From Thermoplasmata archaeon (GTDB taxonomy: Archaea; Thermoplasmatota; Thermoplasmata; Thermoplasmatales; Thermoplasmataceae), in NCBI GenBank assembly GCA_021797055.1, contig JAKAAI010000024.1, positions 1-21,564 of the forward strand: 21,564 bases of DNA. The letters are read 5' to 3'. How positions within the stretch are numbered: the first letter of the stretch is position 1; each line of letters begins with the position of its first letter. Under the pieces are notes generated by a model. That model did no database searches. It was not told the origin of the DNA and was given only the letters and a program-made list of their open reading frames with translations. The position numbers and the translations under genes were made by a program. This document shows, in pieces, positions 15,448-21,564 of the stretch.

Positions 15448-16727
15448 GTGGCATCCTGTGGCAATAATCTCCCTGCCACTATTGGCAGGTAGATTGTCTG
15501 CAAGAGGATTGATATCAGTACAATGAAAGTAACATCAATTTCAAGAACAAGTCCCCATTTTAGCAATAGAGCATTACCGGAGAGCAGTCCTATTGAGTAT
15601 GGAACGGCCCCCTCCACCACAGAAACCACCCCACGGGGACCGGAAAGTGCTATGAAAGTTTTTGTTCTCCAGCTCTTTGCTGGACCCTTATTCTTTGATC
15701 TTCCCGGAGGTAATGATATGAAGACTGCCATTGGTCTTACAACAAATATAACTATAAGCGTCAGGATGAAACCCTGCAGCAGGTAACCGGTAATATCTCC
15801 TATTGTTATGAGACTCCCAACTAGAATGAAAATTATACCCTGGGCAAGAAATGAGAGATTTTCCTGGAAGTTTGATTCCCTTGACCAGAATATGCTCTTG
15901 TCTGTAAATGTCCCGACAATGGCACCTGTTGCAATGATTGCTGGGAAGGGAGTGATTCCTATGCCATAGAGAACAGTGAGTTCAAAAAGAACCACACCAA
16001 GAAGCAGGCCAACGATGAGATTCTCAAAATTCAGGTATTTGTTGAGATATATAATCCCGAAACCCATGATAACCCCAAATACCGATGGAACTGCTATCTG
16101 GATCACCAGGAACAATGGAATGCCTCCTATCAATCCCACAGCACCGGTAACGCTGTTGAAAAGCGTTGAGTAGGATGAGCCTGAGTAGATGAATGATATT
16201 GCAAGTGTGACAAGAATAATAGCCAGTGGATCGTTGAAAAGGCTCTCCCCTATAAGAGTTCCAGAGTAATCATCCTTTATCTTGATTTTCCTGAACAGTG
16301 GGATCAGTGTTGAAGGATCTGTTGGAGATATTATTGCTCCAAACAGGAATCCAATCAGGAACGGGGCGCCTGTAAGCAGGGAAAAGAATATGCCTGCAAC
16401 TACCGAGGTAACAACCATACCAACCGTATTCAGGGATATGATGTTAAGCAGGAACTTCCTTATTACCCTGAAATTTATGTTGTGGCTCTCGTAATACAGG
16501 ATGATCACCAATCCAAGTATGCCAACACCAAATCCCGCGAAATCCTGAATCATATACTCTGCAAAGCTGTGGTTAATGACTCCAAGACCGGGTCCAAAAA
16601 GTAGTCCCAGTGAGATCAATATTGGAATTTCTACCAGGGATACCTTCCTTGCTATAGGGATAGAAAAAGATGCTATCACCAGTAAAAGGCTGAGTTGAAT
16701 GAAGTCCTTACTTTCAAATGTCAGCAT
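15438..16727 (-). CDS. nhaP: CPA1-type Na+(K+)/H+ antiporter (NhaP-like)
   Basis: A 429-residue membrane protein with about 12 to 13 helices and no long cytoplasmic tail. CPA1 signatures are visible: SPTDPST (134-140), the unwound-helix motif with T136-D137-P138, and GESLFNDPLA (160-169) with the ion-binding pair N165-D166. The Asn-Asp (not Asp-Asp) pair is associated with electroneutral 1:1 exchange. GPRGVVSVVEGAVP near residue 365 is the later charged helix motif. It would exchange cytoplasmic Na+ or K+ against protons, which matters in an acidophile holding a large pH gradient. It starts 2 bases after the nadE stop, so the two genes are co-transcribed. The exact cation and direction are not readable. 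Confidence 0.9.
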   Translation of the reverse strand: MLTFESKDFIQLSLLLVIASFSIPIARKVSLVEIPILISLGLLFGPGLGVINHSFAEYMIQDFAGFGVGILGLVIILYYESHNINFRVIRKFLLNIISLNTVGMVVTSVVAGIFFSLLTGAPFLIGFLFGAIISPTDPSTLIPLFRKIKIKDDYSGTLIGESLFNDPLAIILVTLAISFIYSGSSYSTLFNSVTGAVGLIGGIPLFLVIQIAVPSVFGVIMGFGIIYLNKYLNFENLIVGLLLGVVLFELTVLYGIGITPFPAIIATGAIVGTFTDKSIFWSRESNFQENLSFLAQGIIFILVGSLITIGDITGYLLQGFILTLIVIFVVRPMAVFISLPPGRSKNKGPAKSWRTKTFIALSGPRGVVSVVEGAVPYSIGLLSGNALLLKWGLVLEIDVTFIVLISILLQTIYLPIVAGRLLPQDATQT

Positions 16728-16729
16728 TT

Positions 16730-17452
16730 CTAATCTGTTTCCGGACCCCTTGGAAGATTTCTCTTGTGCATACTTGCCTCATACAGGGATTTAACCCGCT
16801 TCCCAACTTCGTTGTCCTGGAACCGTCCATTCCTGATGAAATAATCTACCTCCCTGTCAATTATTGAATAAGAAAAACCAAGCTCCCTCTCATCAGTCTG
16901 GTCTTTCCATAAACCTGCACTTGGAGGTTTCCGGATTATGCTTTCCGGGACACCCATCTCCGTGGATAGTTCCCTTACCTGTGTCTTTGTAAGCCCTATG
17001 ATGGGTTCCACGTCGCATCCACCATCGCCGAATTTGGTAAAATAGCCCGTCACATATTCGGTCAGGTTTGTTGTTCCCACAACCATTCCGTTGTTCAAAT
17101 TCGAGTAATAATAAAGCACAGTCATCCTGATTCTAGATTTCACATTTCCGAGAGATTTCATGTCCTTTATTTCTAGAAGATTGCTGAATGACTTGACTAT
17201 GTTCTCTATGTATACTGTTTTTATCTCAATACCGGAAGCTTTCTCCAGGGCTATTATATCATTTAGATCATTCTGGCTTACAGACGATTCTGGAAGGAAT
17301 ATGGGTATTATTTTTTCCCTGGGGATGGAACGAGCAAGCAACATGAGTACTAGTGAACTGTCAATTCCACTGCTAACACCTAAAATTGCGGGTTTATCGT
17401 TCAGTGAAGATTTTAGAAAGTTAATTAATTTTTCCTTCTCAGATAGAGCCAT
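16730..17452 (-). CDS. nadE: NH3-dependent NAD+ synthetase
   Basis: A 240-residue cytoplasmic enzyme that amidates nicotinic acid adenine dinucleotide with ammonia and ATP, the last step of NAD synthesis. It has the ATP-pyrophosphatase loop GVSSGIDSS (25-33), NVKSRIRM (103-110), GTTNLTEY (126-133), FGDGGCDVEPI (141-151) and the KPPSAGLW...DQTDE segment (175-189) that closes on substrate. There is no N-terminal nitrilase domain, so it uses free ammonia and not glutamine. The length is normal for the short archaeal form. The ATG at 17450-17452 follows a 7-4-7 inverted repeat (17462-17479). It heads a tight pair with nhaP (2-base gap) and lies 79 bases after folD. Confidence 0.93.
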   Translation of the reverse strand: MALSEKEKLINFLKSSLNDKPAILGVSSGIDSSLVLMLLARSIPREKIIPIFLPESSVSQNDLNDIIALEKASGIEIKTVYIENIVKSFSNLLEIKDMKSLGNVKSRIRMTVLYYYSNLNNGMVVGTTNLTEYVTGYFTKFGDGGCDVEPIIGLTKTQVRELSTEMGVPESIIRKPPSAGLWKDQTDERELGFSYSIIDREVDYFIRNGRFQDNEVGKRVKSLYEASMHKRNLPRGPETD

Positions 17453-17461
17453 GAAAAAGAT

Positions 17462-17479
17462 ATTAACTAACCAGTTAAT
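17462..17479. repeat. Inverted repeat 7-4-7 before nadE
   Basis: ATTAACT-AACC-AGTTAAT is a perfect 7-bp inverted repeat with a 4-base spacer, 10 bases before the nadE ATG. It could be an operator for nadE-nhaP. It has the same arm and spacer lengths as the dyad at 1859-1876. The 12-base string AGTTAATTAATT beginning in its right arm (17473-17484) recurs inside the start of nadE (17419-17430). Confidence 0.5.
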
Positions 17480-17531
17480 TAATTATCCGTTGAATTTCTA
17501 TACTACAAAAATATTTCACTTATGGGAAAGA

Positions 17532-18401
17532 TCAGAAATTGAGTCTCTCCTCAATCCTGTCTATGGATGCCTTCATCATGTTGCTGAATAATACCGATGT
17601 TGTTACTGGACCCACTCCACCCGGCACCGGTGTCACAAAAGCTGCTTTGCCTGATATTGAGTTGAAATCAACATCTCCCACAATATTCCCCCCAACCTCA
17701 GTTGTACCAATATCTATGAGTGAAACACCCTCTGATATGTAACTCGCATCTATATAGCCCGGTTTTCCTATTGCAGATACAATTATATCACTTGATTTTG
17801 TAATTTCCTTCAGATTACGTGTTTTACTGTGACAGACAGTTACTGTAAAATCCTTATTCAGGAGTGCCATTGCAAGTGGTCTTCCTACTATTGTTGACCG
17901 GTTTATGATGCACACATCCTTATAGTGATCTTCACCCAGGCTCAGTATTATGCGTAATGCTGCATCAGCTGTCGCTGGAAGGATATACGGATATCCGATC
18001 ATGTTCTTTCCCTGGGATTTTATTGATATTCCTTCAATATCCAGATATTCCGGGATTATCTGTTCTATGTAGAATGAATCCAGCCAGTATGGATAGGGTC
18101 GTTCCACTATTATTCCATCTGGATTGACCTCAGAAATTATGTTTTCCATTATTTCAAGTGGATTCCCATTTGAACCTGGTGAATTCAGGAAGAGTGGGAA
18201 AGTTTCTATTCCAAGCCTGTCAGCCTTCCGGATCTTGCTCCTTCCGTATACCTTTGTTTCTTCACTCTGCGTTGGATCTATTATGAGAAGCTTTGGTTTT
18301 CTGCCCTGTATGCTGACAAATCTCTCCACTAGCTTTTCAGTTTCCCTGTCTATGTTCCCTGAGAATGCCTTCCCATTAAAGATATCTGTTTTCATTACCA
18401 T
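17532..18401 (-). CDS. folD: Bifunctional methylene-tetrahydrofolate dehydrogenase/cyclohydrolase, divergent (FolD)
   Basis: A 289-residue soluble enzyme that interconverts methylene-, methenyl- and formyl-tetrahydrofolate, supplying one-carbon units. Y52 and K56 (VYGRSK) match the catalytic Tyr and Lys. The cofactor motif INRSTIVGRPLAMAL (166-180), HSKT (191-194) and the terminal TPVPGGVGPVTTS (257-269) are classic. Two positions are unusual: the VQLPLP motif is VERPYP (99-104, E100 for Gln) and the DVDG motif is DIEG (121-124, E123 for Asp). The usual PCTP segment is LPATAD. Start at ATG 18401 or two codons in (ATG 18395), with AGGA before them. It follows the glucose dehydrogenase after 9 bases, so they are co-transcribed. 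Thermoplasma is known to use a bacterial-type FolD. Confidence 0.87.
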   Translation of the reverse strand: MVMKTDIFNGKAFSGNIDRETEKLVERFVSIQGRKPKLLIIDPTQSEETKVYGRSKIRKADRLGIETFPLFLNSPGSNGNPLEIMENIISEVNPDGIIVERPYPYWLDSFYIEQIIPEYLDIEGISIKSQGKNMIGYPYILPATADAALRIILSLGEDHYKDVCIINRSTIVGRPLAMALLNKDFTVTVCHSKTRNLKEITKSSDIIVSAIGKPGYIDASYISEGVSLIDIGTTEVGGNIVGDVDFNSISGKAAFVTPVPGGVGPVTTSVLFSNMMKASIDRIEERLNF

Positions 18402-18410
18402 TCCTGCATC

Positions 18411-19496
18411 CTAATCCCATTTAATTACGCTTTTGATTTCTCCCTGTGGCTTCTTGTTGAACAGCCCCAGTTCGCCCGGGGCGAATTTATTAGTTATCAT
18501 CCTGTTCAGCATGCCCCTGTGAAGTCGATTCCACTTTGAAAGATAATCCAGTGCTTTAAGGTAATGGACCTCGGCGGCATCTACAGAACCAGCTATGGTT
18601 ATGTTTCTCTCAACAATAAAGTCAATGTCCTCCCCTGATAATCCTGCCTGGGGAGCTTTTCCGTTGGTTCCAAAGAGTATCAGGATACCGTTGTGGTTCA
18701 TCTTTCTGAGGAACCTGAAAATTGTTGCCGGATCACCGCTGGTATCCACGATGAGGTCAAGCTTCATATCACCGGGAAACTCCGGTTCCTTTGATGTGTC
18801 CCTGAAATTAACTCCAAATGCATTGCAGAGTTCTGTTGGAATCTGGTCTATTGGATGCCTGTTGACCATGAATGTATTAAAGCCATAATCTCTTGCGAGG
18901 AATGAGTAAAGAAACGCTTCGCTACCGGTACCTATTATAAGTGCATTCTTACCATCAAATGTTGAGTAGATATTTTCATAAATGAATCTTGATCTCACTT
19001 TATCAAAAACCTCAAACGCCTTTACGACATTCTTCGTGGGTTCAGTCAGTACTGCAACTTCTCCAAGATCGACATCCTGTACCCTGACCAGATTGTAGTC
19101 GAATTCATTGAAAGAGTCTCTCATGAAACCGTGAAGTCCTGTGATTCCAGCTTCATGCTTATTTCCGTCTGAGCAGTTATCGGGCCTGCCTATCCTGCAG
19201 TTGGGGCAATCTCCTGGTCTTCTTACTATGGGAACAACCACGTCTCCCTTTTTGAATTTCTCCGATTTTGAATCTGTTACAATACATAATGATTCGTGCC
19301 CAATTACAAGAAAATCATATCCTTCAGGATTATATGCGAAGGAAAGTGCCCCATTCACCATGCCCCTATCTGTACCACAAATTCCAGTCATTAAGGGCTT
19401 GAGTGAAACGTTGCCTGGTGAATCCTTGATTTCAATCTTTTCATATTTTATTCCACCACCTGGTGCATTTGTTATATAAGCATTTACGGCCGTCAT
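18411..19496 (-). CDS. gdh: NAD(P)+-dependent glucose 1-dehydrogenase, Thermoplasma type
   Basis: A 361-residue zinc-containing medium-chain dehydrogenase that oxidises glucose (and often galactose) to the lactone, the first step of the non-phosphorylated Entner-Doudoroff route of Thermoplasmatales. Compared from memory with the characterised Thermoplasma acidophilum enzyme, long identical stretches include ICGTDRG, ALSF-YNPEG, KHEAGITGLHGFMRD, ILFGTNGKAP and ERNITIAGSVDAA. Catalytic zinc ligands C40, H67 and probably E152 are present. A lobe-zinc cluster has C97, C100 and C108, with no fourth Cys (D110 may serve). The nucleotide-binding loop is IIGTGSEA. The start is supported by a TATA-like box 23 bases upstream (leaderless). 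folD follows after 9 bases. Confidence 0.95.
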   Translation of the reverse strand: MTAVNAYITNAPGGGIKYEKIEIKDSPGNVSLKPLMTGICGTDRGMVNGALSFAYNPEGYDFLVIGHESLCIVTDSKSEKFKKGDVVVPIVRRPGDCPNCRIGRPDNCSDGNKHEAGITGLHGFMRDSFNEFDYNLVRVQDVDLGEVAVLTEPTKNVVKAFEVFDKVRSRFIYENIYSTFDGKNALIIGTGSEAFLYSFLARDYGFNTFMVNRHPIDQIPTELCNAFGVNFRDTSKEPEFPGDMKLDLIVDTSGDPATIFRFLRKMNHNGILILFGTNGKAPQAGLSGEDIDFIVERNITIAGSVDAAEVHYLKALDYLSKWNRLHRGMLNRMITNKFAPGELGLFNKKPQGEIKSVIKWD

Positions 19497-19511
19497 ATAT
19501 GATCAGTGTGT

Positions 19512-19525
19512 TATTTTTAAAAAAC
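19512..19525 (-). promoter_or_regulatory. TATA-like box of the gdh operon
   Basis: On the minus strand this reads GTTTTTTAAAAATA, centred about 23 bases before the gdh ATG at 19496. The spacing predicts a leaderless or nearly leaderless mRNA. It probably drives gdh-folD and perhaps nadE-nhaP. Confidence 0.5.
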
Positions 19526-19631
19526 ATTTGCCACTGAAATCCCCGTAAAAATTTATCCACATATCAATAAAGATAAAATTAGAAATTTCGTATAACCAGA
19601 AATTTATAATGAGGTCAATAGGTTTTCCAGT

Positions 19632-19647
19632 TATTGAATTTTCAATA
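19632..19647. repeat. Inverted repeat 7-2-7 after ribA
   Basis: TATTGAA-TT-TTCAATA is a perfect inverted repeat just 5 bases past the ribA stop on the minus strand. It could form a hairpin at the mRNA 3' end, but no T-run follows, so a terminator call is weak. Confidence 0.35.
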
Positions 19648-19652
19648 CCTTA

Positions 19653-20231
19653 TCAGATCTGGTGACCCATCTTTTCCTTCTTTGTCATCAGATAGAACTT
19701 GTTGTATTCCGTCGTCTGGCTCTTTATGGAAATCCTTCCTGAAACGTTGATCCCGTTTTCTTCAAGAAACTTGATCTTTTCAGGATTGTTTGTCATAAGT
19801 TTCACACTCTTGATCCTGAAGTAATTTATCACGTCCACTGCGAATGTATAGTCTCTCTGATCTGCAGGCAGCCCCAGTTTAAGGTTTGCCTCAACGGTAT
19901 CATATCCCTCTTCCTGGAGACTGTATGCCTTAATTTTATTCACCAGACCTATTCCCCTGCCTTCCTGCCTGAGATAGATGAGCATTCCATAGGGTTGCTC
20001 TCCAAGATATACAAGAGATTTCAGGAGCTGATCTCTGCAGTCACATCTCTTTGACCCAAAAACATCACCTGTCAGGCATTCACTGTGTATTCTAACAGGA
20101 ACATTTTCCTTCCCTGTTACATCTCCCTTTACAATCACCGCGTTTTCATTTGGTTCGCCATCATTAAATGTGTAAATATCAAAAAATCCTGCCAAGGTTG
20201 GTAATTTGGCTTTTGCTGCTAATGTTATCAT
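19653..20231 (-). CDS. ribA: GTP cyclohydrolase II
   Basis: A 192-residue cytoplasmic zinc enzyme that opens GTP to the diaminopyrimidine that begins riboflavin synthesis. Zinc ligands C52, C63 and C65 are in [17 protein letters not shown]. The GTP-binding [10 protein letters not shown] (87-96), the [11 protein letters not shown] stretch (110-120) with Y110, the catalytic D124 and R126 (ADQRDY) and TNNPEK (147-152) are all present and canonical. It is the stand-alone form with no fused RibB domain, and full length. Many other Euryarchaeota use the unrelated GTP cyclohydrolase III instead. The ATG at 20231 is favoured because the AKAKLPT opening matches the family. A TATA-like TTTTTAATA lies about 30 bases upstream. 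No other riboflavin gene is adjacent. Confidence 0.95.
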   Translation of the reverse strand: MITLAAKAKLPTLAGFFDIYTFNDGEPNENAVIVKGDVTGKENVPVRIHSECLTGDVFGSKRCDCRDQLLKSLVYLGEQPYGMLIYLRQEGRGIGLVNKIKAYSLQEEGYDTVEANLKLGLPADQRDYTFAVDVINYFRIKSVKLMTNNPEKIKFLEENGINVSGRISIKSQTTEYNKFYLMTKKEKMGHQI

Positions 20232-20303
20232 TCTTCTTCATGTAATAATCACTTCAGCGTATTAAAAACTATATTTGAAAAATTTTAATATAATAGTTAT
20301 TTT

Positions 20304-21086
20304 TCACTTTTCCCTGACTGAGTGTGCAAGCATCATGCCAAAATAAACTGCCACATAATGATAATCAATCTTCATCCTCATTCCGGATTCTTCAAGAATA
20401 CCCTTTAGAATCAACATGTTCCAGAAACTGTCTGGTTTCCCCTTATTGACTATTTCCTGGTCAATGCTCATTACTGGATCCATTGAATTGTTCATTATGG
20501 CATTTATCAGTATCTGCTCATATTTTACTGCTTCCTCTGAATAACCGTAGGGTCCCTTTTCGGAATGTGTATGTGCCTGGTCCGCACTCAATATGATACT
20601 CACCTTTTGCGGGTAGTTTCTCACAATTTGAAACAGTATCTGCCCGAAGTCAACCAGTTTCTTCCTATGGCTTATTCTTGGCTGTCCTATCATCACAATT
20701 TTTCTCTGCCTGAAGAAATAGAGTGGGATTGAACTACCAAAATCCAGAGGAAATTCACTGAGTTCACCAGAGTATGTTGAGAATCTGACGTCAAGGCAGA
20801 ACTCCGGGAATTTTTCTATTATCTCCTCTGTCAGTTTTCTCTCATTATTGCACAGAAAATCAAGTTTCTTATTGACAAGTTTTGTTTCTGCCCTGAAGTG
20901 TTCTGTGTTTATCACAGCCATGTGATCCTTTATGGTCATTCCGTGTGGAGAGATTATGACGATTACCTCAGAATCATCTTTTTCTGCTATTTCCGCAATA
21001 TGGTTCCTCATCGTGACGCTTTCTTTGTCGGGAAGATCTATAAGTTCATCCCCGTGTGGTATGATATATAAATTCTCTAAACTCAT
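20304..21086 (-). CDS. LigB/class III extradiol dioxygenase-like protein
   Basis: A 260-residue soluble protein of the LigB/MEMO-like fold. It shows an early PHGDE (10-14), ISPHGM (45-50), LDFGSSIPLYF (114-124), SADQAHTH (167-174) and a C-terminal YFGMMLA. In the family, histidines at the PHG and SPHG positions (H11, H48 here) and an acidic residue bind a non-haem iron. Relatives include protocatechuate 4,5-dioxygenase beta subunits and many archaeal proteins of unknown role, some linked with AMMECR1-like genes. The actual reaction, if any, is unknown; no aromatic degradation genes are near. GGTGA (minus strand, 21090-21094 region) precedes the ATG at 21086. The methyltransferase gene ends 47 bases upstream on the same strand, so an operon is possible. 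Confidence 0.75.
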   Translation of the reverse strand: MSLENLYIIPHGDELIDLPDKESVTMRNHIAEIAEKDDSEVIVIISPHGMTIKDHMAVINTEHFRAETKLVNKKLDFLCNNERKLTEEIIEKFPEFCLDVRFSTYSGELSEFPLDFGSSIPLYFFRQRKIVMIGQPRISHRKKLVDFGQILFQIVRNYPQKVSIILSADQAHTHSEKGPYGYSEEAVKYEQILINAIMNNSMDPVMSIDQEIVNKGKPDSFWNMLILKGILEESGMRMKIDYHYVAVYFGMMLAHSVREK

Positions 21087-21133
21087 GATTCACCATATGG
21101 AAGTTAAATATTTCAGTTACTGTTCCTTAATAA

Positions 21134-21564
21134 CTAAGGCTTTACGGCGATCAGGACCATTCTGTGCTTGTCAAGTATCATTTTTTCTTTGTCGAAATCC
21201 ATGCTCTTCAATTCTACATCGCTTAGGCTTTCGAGGAATTGCTTCACTTCCATTCCAGACTTACTGTTCTCTTCTATGGGATATAACCATTTAAGAAAAT
21301 GTGCAGGCTCTACTAACCCCTCTGTTACTATATTTTTAAATCCTGCCTTCTGAACAAGAACTTTCCACTCTGAAATTTTCTCTGCCCTTACGTGGGATTG
21401 ATCCCTTAGAATTTCTATCCTGTTATAATTTCCTCCATCATCCGTTTCAGGCTCAACAAGATCAGCTATTCCCAGTTTGCCACCTTTCTTCATTACCCTG
21501 AATGCCTCCCTGAGGAACTGTTCCTTGTTGTGGAAATGATGTGCAGCCCTCCTTGTTGTAACAA
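21134..21564 (-). CDS. SAM-dependent methyltransferase (type 11/UbiE-like), 5' end outside the window
   Basis: Only the C-terminal part, about 143 residues, lies in the window; the frame stays open to the edge at 21564, so an internal ATG at 21493 is not the start. The first visible residues TTRRAAHHF, followed by FLREAFRVMKKGGKLGIAD, match the region of class I methyltransferases around motif III (the post-motif helix and the GG-K-L strand), as in UbiE/COQ5-like enzymes. The SAM-binding glycine loop must lie beyond the edge. The C-terminal half (KISEWKVLVQKAGFKNI) also fits. The substrate is unknown; a quinone or small-molecule role is possible. It is followed by the LigB-like gene on the same strand. 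Confidence 0.8.
   Translation of the reverse strand, partial: VTTRRAAHHFHNKEQFLREAFRVMKKGGKLGIADLVEPETDDGGNYNRIEILRDQSHVRAEKISEWKVLVQKAGFKNIVTEGLVEPAHFLKWLYPIEENSKSGMEVKQFLESLSDVELKSMDFDKEKMILDKHRMVLIAVKP

Noticed and set aside
19632..19647. Inverted repeat after ribA as an intrinsic terminator
   Set aside because: No T-run follows on the minus strand, so only the repeat itself is reported.
19609..19665. An 18-codon plus-strand frame overlapping the end of ribA
   Set aside because: It has no ribosome site, runs into ribA on the other strand and looks like chance.
21134..21493. A complete 119-residue methyltransferase-like protein starting at 21493
   Set aside because: The frame continues without a stop to the window edge and encodes recognisable methyltransferase sequence, so the gene is simply cut off.

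Overview
The window looks like chromosomal DNA of an archaeon of the order Thermoplasmatales (the Thermoplasma, Ferroplasma, Picrophilus and Cuniculiplasma group). The evidence is an AT-rich sequence with TATA-like boxes sitting about 25 bases before start codons (leaderless transcription), GGAGGTGA or GGTGG ribosome sites inside operons, a glucose dehydrogenase that I recognise from memory as the Thermoplasma acidophilum type, and an archaeal secretion ATPase operon. The genus cannot be decided from the sequence alone. There is no CRISPR array, insertion sequence, prophage or visible attachment site. The window is densely coding.

Layout. Positions 79-3597 hold genes suggesting peptide and amino acid use: an APC-family permease (minus), and divergently a cytoplasmic HExxH protein followed by an M24 (Xaa-Pro type) peptidase. 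Positions 3624-7965 (minus) hold the trehalose pair treY-treZ, which makes trehalose from maltooligosaccharides. A small TusA-like protein (8054-8305, minus) is divergent from a two-gene DrrA-type ABC exporter (8436-10147, plus). tRNA-Ala(GGC) lies at 10279-10350 (minus).

Positions 10458-15447 (plus) hold a tight four-gene operon: secretion/pilus ATPase, membrane protein, membrane protein, second secretion/pilus ATPase. The two membrane proteins look like the two halves of an archaeal FlaJ/TadB-TadC platform. No prepilin or prepilin peptidase is beside them. This is the most interesting system in the window.

Positions 15438-19496 (minus) hold gdh-folD-nadE-nhaP: glucose dehydrogenase, a divergent FolD, NH3-dependent NAD synthetase and a CPA1-type Na+/H+ antiporter. 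The first three concern NAD(P) or NADP-linked redox chemistry. The right end (minus) carries ribA (GTP cyclohydrolase II), a LigB/class III extradiol dioxygenase-like protein and a SAM methyltransferase that runs off the window.

Points worth following are the two-ATPase pilus-like operon, whose second ATPase has an altered His box; the HExxHxxGxxDE protein; the degenerate TusA-like protein with a 13-bp palindrome in its promoter; matched 7-4-7 dyads before the HExxH gene and nadE; and a FolD whose canonical active-site Gln and Asp appear as Glu.
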